DNA from: JAGRGG01 sp965217265
GTDB taxonomy: Bacteria > Pseudomonadota > Alphaproteobacteria > Geminicoccales > Geminicoccaceae
Assembly: GCA_965217265.1 (NCBI GenBank)
Contig: CBDCHP010000018.1
Location: forward strand, 558,001 to 622,000
Length of the DNA stretch: 64,000 bases
Reading direction: 5' to 3'
This document shows positions 43,573-49,811 of this stretch, piece by piece; the first letter of the stretch is position 1; each line of letters starts with the position of its first letter. The position numbers and the translations under genes were made by a program. The notes beneath the pieces are model-generated. The model was not told the origin of the DNA. It saw only the letters and a list, made by a program, of their open reading frames with translations, and searched no databases.

Positions 43573-44109
43573 ATGCAGCGACTATTTTACACAATAGGAT
43601 ATGAAAGTGTAAGTATAGCAGATTTCATAACAGAACTATTTAAAAATAATATTGAAGTATTGTTAGATGTTAGAGCCATACCTCATTCACGCAAATTAGG
43701 TTTCTCTAAAAACAAAATTCAAATATATCTTAGAGAATATGGCATAAGCTACGTTCATCTTAAAGAGCTAGGCGACCCGAAACCGGGCCGTGACGCCGCG
43801 CGCAGCGGTGAATACGCAAAATTTTATCGAATCTACAGCCAGCATTTGGCCACCTGCGAAGCCAAGGCGGCTCTTGTTGAAGTTAGCTCAATTTCTCTCG
43901 CTCAAACTGCCTGCTTAATGTGCTTTGAACGCGACCATAATGTGTGCCATCGTAACCTCATAGCTAATTGGCTGACAGAGAATACCGACATGCAAGCACG
44001 CCATCTTGCAGCGCCACGCTCAGCAAAGGCAGTTGGTAAAGGTCAAGCAGGAGGTGCTAATGCAGACAGAGGAAGCAGTAGTGTTGGTCAAGGCATTACC
44101 ACATGTTAG
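43573..44109 (+). CDS. DUF488 family protein
   Basis: 178 residues. The N-terminus LFYTIGYESVSIADFITEL and LLDVRAIPHSRKLGFSKNKI, then YVHLKELGDPKPGRD, and the cysteine-bearing CLMCFERDHNVCHRNLIANW are DUF488 hallmarks. Function unknown; these proteins often sit in mobile or defence-related regions. Codon use is AT-rich in the first 190 bp and near the end, unlike all neighbours, so the gene was probably acquired. A strong ribosome-binding site (AGGAG) precedes ATG 43573. The end overlaps the start of the next gene by 50 bp. Confidence 0.85.
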   Translation: MQRLFYTIGYESVSIADFITELFKNNIEVLLDVRAIPHSRKLGFSKNKIQIYLREYGISYVHLKELGDPKPGRDAARSGEYAKFYRIYSQHLATCEAKAALVEVSSISLAQTACLMCFERDHNVCHRNLIANWLTENTDMQARHLAAPRSAKAVGKGQAGGANADRGSSSVGQGITTC

Positions 44110-44261
44110 TCAGAGGCATGGGGAAACAGTTTGTTGTGCGGGGATCTCGCTAAGCATAGAGGGTGGATGGCGCCGTTTATACCCGGTGTCATTCCGACAT
44201 CTTGAACAAAGACAAAGATTCAATCGTTGGGACGTAATTCGATATAGCTATAGCAAGCCGA
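44060..44261 (+). pseudogene. 5' part of a gene interrupted by the IS1-family element
   Basis: Starts at ATG 44060 after an ideal AGGAGGT ribosome-binding site and overlaps the DUF488 gene. It encodes ALPHVSQRHGETVCCAGISL and WRRLYPVSFRHLEQRQRFNR, then RWDVIRYSYSKPR, at which point the insertion sequence begins. The continuation is at 45036-45464. DUF488 and this gene form an operon-like pair. I recognise the pair as recurrent but know no function. Confidence 0.7.
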
Positions 44262-45035
44262 GGGTTTGAGCTTGGCATAGACCGCCCATATCCGTCGGCC
44301 AGGGAACGGCGGACGGGGCGGGTTGGATGGGGCTACGGTGCAAGGGGTGCGGGGGCGAGGAGCACGTCAAGAACGGGTTCATGCGCGGCAAGCAACGCTA
44401 CCGCTGCAAGGGCTGCGGGCTGAACTTCACCGACACCCCGCCGCGCGGGATGCCGCTGCGGCTCAAGGTGGAAGCGGTGCTGCTCTACCTCAGCGGCGTC
44501 TCGATGAACCGCACCGCCAAGCTGCTCGGGGTGTCGACCCCCACGGTGCAGGCCTGGATCGAGCGCTTTGCGGAAGTCTACGCGCAAAAGCCCGAGCCCG
44601 AAGGCCGTGCCGTCGTGGTCGAGCTGGACGAGATGTGGCACTACCTCAAAAAAAGCCGAACAAGCTGTGGGTCTGGAAGGCTCGGGATCGTGCTACGGGA
44701 CGGCTCATCGACTGGGAGCTGGGGGGTCGTGACCGAGCCACCCTTGAACGCCTTCTCAAGCGCCTGAAGCGCTGGGGCGTGCGGCTCTACTGCACCGACG
44801 ACTGGGCCGCCTACGAGAAGGCGATCCCCCAAGGCCGGCTCTACGTCGGCAAAAAGGAGACCCACGGCATCGAGCGCGACCACGCCCGCCAGCGGCACTG
44901 GCTCGCCCGCTTTCGGCGCCGGTCGATCGTGGTCTCCAAGGCCGTGCGCATGGTGGACGCCTCGATCGCGCTGTTCGCCCGCTTCGGCGGCAACGACAAG
45001 ATCGGCGACCTCCGGTCTATGCTAGCCTGAGACCC
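44262..45035 (+). mobile_element. IS1-family insertion sequence (774 bp)
   Basis: The ends are 23-bp imperfect inverted repeats: GGGTTTGAGCTTGGCATAGACCG at the left (first 10 bases GGGTTTGAGC) and its counterpart GGGTCTCAGGC...ATAGACCG at the right, with the inner 10 bases GCATAGACCG identical. Length is close to the 768 bp of IS1. No clear target duplication is seen: the flanks are GCAAGCCGA on the left and TCAGAACGA on the right. It interrupts a gene, and host sequence appears missing next to it, which suggests an adjacent deletion. Confidence 0.85.
44327..45030 (+). CDS. IS1-family transposase InsAB', made by -1 frameshift
   Basis: The first frame (44327-44767) encodes an InsA-like zinc-ribbon and helix-turn-helix (CKGCGGEEHVKNGFMRGKQR, YRCKGCGLNFTDTPP, AKLLGVSTPTVQAWIERF). 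At the A7 run 44648-44654 a -1 shift joins it to KPNKLWVWKARDRATGRLID, CTDDWAAYEKAIPQGRLYVG and THGIERDHARQRHWLARF. The joined product is 234 residues with the DDE catalytic domain starting at VVELDEMWHYL. The slippery run stands where IS1 shifts. The stop TGA lies inside the right inverted repeat. The transposase appears intact. Confidence 0.85.
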
Positions 45036-45464
45036 TCAGAACGATCTCTAGCGCTTCTTCGTCCTAAAAACCCTCAATTTATTGTTAAGAGCAAACCCGA
45101 TCAGGAAATTGATCAAGAGATCATACAAAGAAAAACAATACATGCTCAAAACGATTTATTTGGAATAAAACATTTAGTTCCTATGCAACCTGCACCATAC
45201 ATTTTCAAATGGAAATATCAAATTGGTAATTCTAAACGCGAAGGCTCTTGCGAAGATTGGGAAACAGAGGCAATGTATTTTAATTGGAGACAACGCTACG
45301 GAGACGAAGAATGTATTAAGCTGATGAAAAATAAATTCAATGATGAGTATGCTAAGCAAGGCGTTGTTTTTGCAATGGGTACACATTCGAGATGGCGCAA
45401 TCAATGGCTCATTGTAGGCGTCATTAAGCTGGATGAGATTAAACAACCCAATCTATTTTCATAG
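45036..45464 (+). pseudogene. 3' part of the IS-interrupted gene
   Basis: The frame is open from the IS edge: SERSLALLRPKNPQFIVKSK, then HAQNDLFGIKHLVPMQPAPY, FKWKYQIGNSKREGSCEDWE, TEAMYFNWRQRYGDEECIKL and GTHSRWRNQWLIVGVIKLDE, ending at the TAG at 45464. It is strongly AT-rich. Joined to 44060-44261 it gives one protein-like product, but from my memory of the family some 30 residues seem to be missing at the junction. Confidence 0.65.
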
Positions 45465-45520
45465 TCTCTAGATCAATCAGAGACACCTACCTCGTCGGCC
45501 CGCAAAGAGGCGGCGAAGCC

Positions 45521-45784
45521 TTAGCCCTCTTCCCGTTCGAGCTTGTCCATGCGGGTCTTGAGGCGTTGCATCTCGGCGGTCGGGGCCTCGACGGTCACGC
45601 GGCCTTGGCTCGCCCGCAACGCCAGTGAGGTTGCCACGTTGTGCTCGTCGCGCAGTTCGGCGAACGCGCCGTGCATGGCGTCGATCTTGGCGTCGAGACC
45701 GTCTAGGCGGACGCGGATGGCGCGCTGTTCGTCCAGCACGCGTTCGAGTTGAGCGGCGATGAAAGCCAAGGTTGGTTCAGTCAT
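45521..45784 (-). CDS. Small coiled-coil protein of unknown function
   Basis: 87 residues, mostly helical, with heptad-like spacing in LERVLDEQRAIRVRLDGLDA, KIDAMHGAFAELRDEHN and MQRLKTRMDKLEREEG. No domain recognised. Proteins of this look occur as small helpers near mobile DNA. ATG 45784 begins MTEPTLAFIAAQ. GC content is back to the genomic level. Confidence 0.55.
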   Translation of the reverse strand: MTEPTLAFIAAQLERVLDEQRAIRVRLDGLDAKIDAMHGAFAELRDEHNVATSLALRASQGRVTVEAPTAEMQRLKTRMDKLEREEG

Positions 45785-46116
45785 GGTTGCTTGCGAATGT
45801 CCAAAAGCGTGAGACCATAATATAGGCGTTGTTGATCCCTTCGGGCAACACCCCGCCCCTGCCACCCTGGATCCCCGATCGAGTCGGGGATGACAGGTTG
45901 AGGGGGCGAGAGCATTCGTGCGCTTCCTTGGGCAAGGGTTGGGTAGGGTCGCACCAACCCGCCCCTCCTTGTCACCCCCGACGCGATCGGGGGTCCGGGG
46001 TGGCAGAGATCGGACATCCACGACGGCCTGATGCCCTACCCAGCGCACCACGTTGTTTGAATTAATTCCTACATCCGGCTAAACTCCCGGCCCCCACCCG
46101 CCAGGAGCCCGCCCCC
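45785..46116. other. Non-coding stretch with an inverted pair of REP-like palindromes
   Basis: 332 bp without a gene. REP-like copies lie at 45860-45893 (minus; GCCACCCTGGATCCCCG start) and 45970-46003 (plus; GTCACCCCCGACGCGATCGG start), about 75 bp apart and inverted. A short AT-rich piece at 46055-46078 precedes the next gene. Confidence 0.55.
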
Positions 46117-46947
46117 GTGTTTGACGCCGACAGCAGCCAACACCCCCGCCCGCGCACCCAGGCCCAGATCGAGGCCAGCCGCAGCAACGGCGCCAGGGGC
46201 AGGGGCCCCGCCACACCCGAGGGCAAGGCCGCGTCCAGCCAGAACGCCGCCAAGCACGGCCTGCGCGCGGCGGGCTTCGCCCTCCTCCCCGACGAGGACG
46301 CCGACGCCTTCGAGGCCCTGCGCGCGCGCCTCGTCGAGGAGCACGAGCCGCGGGGCGCGGTCGAGGAGGCGCTGGTCGAGGGGCTGGCGCTCGCCTTGTG
46401 GCGGATGCGCCGGGTCGAGGCCCTGGAGGTCGAGGCGCTGACCAGTGCGCGCGAGCGGCGGCCGAGCCCCGCCTACGCCGGCGGCTACAACCCCTTCAGC
46501 CCGGCCTTGTGGAGCCCTGAGCGGCTGAACACCATCCTGCGCTACCGGGCGGGGTTGGAGCGGAGCCTGCACCGCACGCTCAAGGCGCTGGCAGAGCGCC
46601 GGGCGGCGCGGGCGGAGGCGGGGCGCCCGAACGAACCCGAGACGGGGGCGCCGCCGCCCGAGACGCGGCCCGCCCTACCCTGCCCGAACGAACCCGAGAC
46701 GGGCACGGTCCGGCCGGCGGCAGGCGACGCGCCGAGCGCCGCCCCCCGCGCCACGGGCGCCGCCGACGCCGAGCAAGCCGCACGAACGAACCCGGGCCGG
46801 CCTTGTCACGCGGGCGGGCGCCCCGCCAAAGCCGGCCGCAAACCGAGGGCAAAAAAGAGAAAGAAGCCCGCGCGGCGGCGCACGGGCGGCGTTAAACCAC
46901 GAACGGCGTCCCCTCCTTGCGGACCTTGCCGACGTCCTCGTGCGTGA
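46117..46947 (+). CDS. Conserved hypothetical protein with TPEGKAxSSQNAxKHGL motif
   Basis: 276 residues from GTG 46117 with AGGAG upstream. The N-terminus has IEASRSNGARGRGPATPEGK followed by SQNAAKHGLRA, a motif shared by a large family of hypothetical proteins in mobile-element-rich genomes; function unknown. Residues 60-160 are helical; from residue 165 the sequence is low-complexity with a doubled PNEPETG unit. The last 33 codons run through a half copy of the palindromic element and past the stop of the convergent gene, so this tail is probably not native. Confidence 0.6.
   Translation: MFDADSSQHPRPRTQAQIEASRSNGARGRGPATPEGKAASSQNAAKHGLRAAGFALLPDEDADAFEALRARLVEEHEPRGAVEEALVEGLALALWRMRRVEALEVEALTSARERRPSPAYAGGYNPFSPALWSPERLNTILRYRAGLERSLHRTLKALAERRAARAEAGRPNEPETGAPPPETRPALPCPNEPETGTVRPAAGDAPSAAPRATGAADAEQAARTNPGRPCHAGGRPAKAGRKPRAKKRKKPARRRTGGVKPRTASPPCGPCRRPRA
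46845..46893. repeat. Right half of the stop-anchored element
   Basis: CGAGGGCAAAAAAGAGAAAG then AAGCCCGCGCGGCGGCGCAC and GGGCGGCGTTA. The purine tract and GC arm are diverged but recognisable, and the end touches the TAA stop of the zinc-finger gene at 46892. The left half is absent, and the plus-strand gene reads straight through. Confidence 0.5.
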
Positions 46948-47140
46948 CGTAGATGAAGCGCCGGTCGCAGTACTTGCACACGCTCTTCAGGCCCCGCTCC
47001 AGGGTCAGGTATTCGAGCGGGTGGCCGAGCGAGCCGGAATTGCCGTCGCAGACGGGGGTCATGGTGTCGACGATCGTCACCTCCTGGTTGTCGAGGAGGT
47101 AGTCTTCGCGCAAGGTGCCGCCGCCCGCAGTCGCCGCCAT
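46892..47140 (-). CDS. zf-CHCC zinc-finger domain protein (NDUFS6-like)
   Basis: 82 residues. VCDGNSGSLGHPLEYLTLER gives the first Cys and the His; VCKYCDRRFIYV gives the last two Cys, forming the CHCC zinc site of the family that includes the accessory complex I subunit NDUFS6. In alphaproteobacteria such small proteins are often associated with respiratory complex I; that role is inferred. ATG 47140 is chosen; 47161 is a longer option. Convergent overlap with the previous gene. Confidence 0.8.
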   Translation of the reverse strand: MAATAGGGTLREDYLLDNQEVTIVDTMTPVCDGNSGSLGHPLEYLTLERGLKSVCKYCDRRFIYVTHEDVGKVRKEGTPFVV

Positions 47141-47178
47141 GTCCGTTCGTTCCCGTCTCAAGACCAGAGGTAAATCGC

Positions 47179-48177
47179 ATGTCGCTCGCCGCCTTGCACG
47201 CTGAGAGCCGGCGCGTCACCGGCTTGCCAGCGAACGCCATCGAACTCAAGGGTTTGACGAAGACCTACGCCGCCCGCGCCGGCCAGCCGGCGAAGGACGC
47301 GCTCAAAGGGGTCGACCTCACCGTCGAGCGCGGCTCGATCTTCGGGCTCTTGGGCCCCAACGGTGCCGGCAAGTCGACGCTCATCAACATCCTGGCCGGG
47401 CTCGTCACCAAGTCGGCGGGCGGGGCTTGCGTCTTCGGCATCGACATCGACCGCAACCCGCGCCGGGCGCGGCGGGCGATCGGCGTCGTGCCGCAGGAAC
47501 TGAACCTCGACCCGTTCTTCACCCCGCGCGAGGCGCTCGAACTGCAAGCCGGGCTCTACGGCGTGCCGGTCGCTGAGCGCACGACCGACGCGATCCTGGC
47601 CGGCGTCGGGCTCGCCGACAAGGCCGACGCCTACGCCCGCACGCTGTCGGGCGGGATGCGCCGGCGGCTGCTGGTCGCCAAGGCGCTGGTCCACCACCCG
47701 CCGGTCATCATCCTCGACGAGCCGACGGCCGGGGTCGACGTCGAGCTGCGCCGGTCCTTGTGGCGCTACATGCGCGAACTGAACGACCAGGGCGTCACGG
47801 TCGTGCTCACGACGCACTACCTCGAAGAGGCCGAGGCGATGTGCGACACGATCGCGATCATCGATAGGGGCCGCGTCGTGGCGCAGGACGCGAAGGGGCC
47901 GCTTCTGCACCGCCTCGACGAGAAGGAGCTGCGCATCCAACTGCTCGAAGCGCCGGCCTCGCTGCCCGACGGGCTCGCCGAACTCGGCGCCAAGCTCGAT
48001 CCGGCCGGGCAGATCGTCGTCGACTACCGCCCGTCCAAGGCCAAGGTCGGCGAGGTGCTCGACCGGGTGCGCGCGGCCGGCCTCGTCATCGTCGACCTCG
48101 CCACCAAGGAGGCCGACCTCGAAGACCTGTTCGTCCGCCTGACGACGCACGCCCCTGACGAGCAACCGGACGCTTGA
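47179..48177 (+). CDS. ABC-2 type transporter ATP-binding protein
   Basis: 332 residues. Walker A FGLLGPNGAGKSTLINIL, Q-loop IGVVPQELNLDPFFTPREAL, signature LSGGMRRRL, Walker B VIILDEPTAGVDVELRRSLW and H-loop TTHYLEEAEAMCDTI are intact, in the form of YadG-like exporters. A C-terminal extension of about 90 residues includes EADLEDLFVRLT. No permease gene adjoins it, since a tRNA follows, so the partner must be elsewhere. Confidence 0.88.
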   Translation: MSLAALHAESRRVTGLPANAIELKGLTKTYAARAGQPAKDALKGVDLTVERGSIFGLLGPNGAGKSTLINILAGLVTKSAGGACVFGIDIDRNPRRARRAIGVVPQELNLDPFFTPREALELQAGLYGVPVAERTTDAILAGVGLADKADAYARTLSGGMRRRLLVAKALVHHPPVIILDEPTAGVDVELRRSLWRYMRELNDQGVTVVLTTHYLEEAEAMCDTIAIIDRGRVVAQDAKGPLLHRLDEKELRIQLLEAPASLPDGLAELGAKLDPAGQIVVDYRPSKAKVGEVLDRVRAAGLVIVDLATKEADLEDLFVRLTTHAPDEQPDA

Positions 48178-48229
48178 AGCGCCAGCCCCCTTCCCCCGCC
48201 GGCGTCCTTGCGCTATGAAGCTCCTCGCC

Positions 48230-48306
48230 GCACCCGTAGCTCAGTCGGATAGAGCGCGTGCCTCCGGAGCACGAGGTCAGAGGTTCGAGTCCTCTCGGGT
48301 GCGCCA
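48230..48306 (+). tRNA. tRNA-Arg (anticodon CCG)
   Basis: 77 bases including an encoded CCA. The acceptor stem GCACCCG pairs with CGGGTGC, the D arm has GTAGCTCAGTCGGATAGAGC, the anticodon loop CTCCGGA has CCG, and the T arm contains GGTTCGAGTCC. It reads codon CGG. Foreign genes begin about 500 bp downstream, consistent with a tRNA 3'-end integration site. Confidence 0.97.
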
Positions 48307-48810
48307 ATTTTTTACGGTAGGTTAGCTCCTTCCCTGCTCCCAATTTAAGGCGACCGCGCACTGCTTGGGAGCACTTTGCGAGCGCTTGTGCGCCGCTCCG
48401 GCACCACGCCGGCGTTAGCCATATCCGGCGCATCATGCCGGGATGACGATGGCGGCGCCCCACCTCCTCCGCGCGTTTGAAGAGCGGGCCAGAAAGCTTG
48501 AGCACCGGCTTGAACGTCACTCGTCCTTTGACTTGCTCACCCCTTCGTGGCGGCGCTCGCCGGCGAGGCGCTGGGGCTTCTGCGTCGCGTGGTGGTTTAT
48601 GTCCACGACGACGAACGTCATTCATGGCAATCAATTTTGTTCGTGCTACGTTCCAGAAACAACCTGCTTTGGTAGCTGTTGCATCAAGGCGTGATTTTCC
48701 GCCGAAATGTCGTCCGCGCGAGCGTCGCGGGCCGTTTCCTTGACACGATTCGGCAAGGCGGCGCTAGGGTCGGCAGGCGAGGAACAGATGCGACGCTGGA
48801 TCAGGACCGG
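48307..48810. other. Non-coding stretch between tRNA-Arg and the AAA ATPase gene
   Basis: 504 bp. It starts with a T-run (ATTTTTTAC) that would end the tRNA transcript. Open frames on either strand do not resemble proteins. I find no integrase gene and no second copy of the tRNA 3' end. The part from 48600 is more AT-rich and probably holds the promoter of the downstream pair. Confidence 0.5.
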
Positions 48811-49806
48811 ATGACGACCGCGCGCCACATCGTTGCGTTGCTGCGAAGCCATATCGACCAGGACGAGGATCGCTTCCTTTCCGTGGCAACGCAGCTTGCC
48901 GCGCACGAGGCACGCCGGGGGCACGGGAAGCTGGCCCAAGAGCTTCGTGAGCTGATCGACGCGGCTAAGGGCAAGGGTGCGACTGTCGCCCGACGCGGTG
49001 CCGGTCCGGTGCCGCTCGCCCGGCCCAAGGGCGAACTGACGAGCCTGCTCGCCGCACGCTACTCGGACATCCGGCTCAACAGCATGGTCCTGGCGCCGGA
49101 ACTCCACGATCGGCTCTTACGGGTACTGAAGGAACAGCGCCAGCAGGAGCGTCTGCGCACCCGCGGCCTCTCCCCCCGCCGTAAGTTGCTCCTGGTCGGG
49201 CCACCGGGCTCCGGCAAGACGATGACCGCTGCGGCGCTGGCGGGTGAACTCAAGCTGCCCCTGTTCACGGTGCTGTATGACGGGCTGATCGGCAAGCTGA
49301 TGGGTGAGACGGCGACCCGGCTGCGGCTGGTGTTCGACGCCATCGCCGTCCAGCGGGGCGTCTACTTCTTCGACGAGTTCGATGCGATCGGCACCCAACG
49401 GTCAGGCTCGAACGATGTCGGCGAGATCCGGCGTGTCCTCAATTCCTTTCTCCAGTTCCTGGAGAACGATGACGGACCAAGCCTCATCGTGGCCGCGACG
49501 AACCACCCCGAACTGCTCGACAAGGCGCTGTTTCGCCGGTTCGACGACGTGATTGTCTATGGGTTTCCAGATGCGCAGATCGCGCACGGCATTCTTGAAT
49601 CGAACTTGGCCACTTTCGATCGGAAGGCAGTCGACTGGCCGCGCGTCACTGAGGCGGCGGCCGGCTTGAGCCAAGCCGAGGTCGCTCGCGCGGCGGAGGA
49701 GGCGGCCAAGGTGGCGGTGCTCGCGGGTACGAACGCGATCGGCACGCAGGAACTGCTTAAGGCCCTTGCGGAACGCGAAGCGGCCGCTGGTTGGATCGAT
49801 AAGTAG
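48811..49806 (+). CDS. ietA: AAA ATPase, IetA-like
   Basis: 331 residues. The N-terminal helical part (TARHIVALLRSHIDQDEDRF, AAHEARRGHGKLAQELRELI) is followed by an AAA module: Walker A GPPGSGKT with K136, Walker B YFFDEFDAI with D188 and E189, sensor-1 VAATNHPELLDKAL and the FRRFDD arginine region. The closely spaced subtilase gene downstream (5 bp) marks it as the ATPase of an IetAS-like pair, first known for stabilising an Agrobacterium plasmid and later listed among anti-phage systems. As antitoxin or regulator it is thought to control the protease; that is from the family, not seen here. Confidence 0.85.
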   Translation: MTTARHIVALLRSHIDQDEDRFLSVATQLAAHEARRGHGKLAQELRELIDAAKGKGATVARRGAGPVPLARPKGELTSLLAARYSDIRLNSMVLAPELHDRLLRVLKEQRQQERLRTRGLSPRRKLLLVGPPGSGKTMTAAALAGELKLPLFTVLYDGLIGKLMGETATRLRLVFDAIAVQRGVYFFDEFDAIGTQRSGSNDVGEIRRVLNSFLQFLENDDGPSLIVAATNHPELLDKALFRRFDDVIVYGFPDAQIAHGILESNLATFDRKAVDWPRVTEAAAGLSQAEVARAAEEAAKVAVLAGTNAIGTQELLKALAEREAAAGWIDK

Positions 49807-49811
49807 CACCT

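Noticed and set aside
48307..48640. Minus-strand open frame reading through the tRNA and its flank
   Set aside because: It translates the tRNA in antisense, has no protein-like motif, and its composition is not coding.
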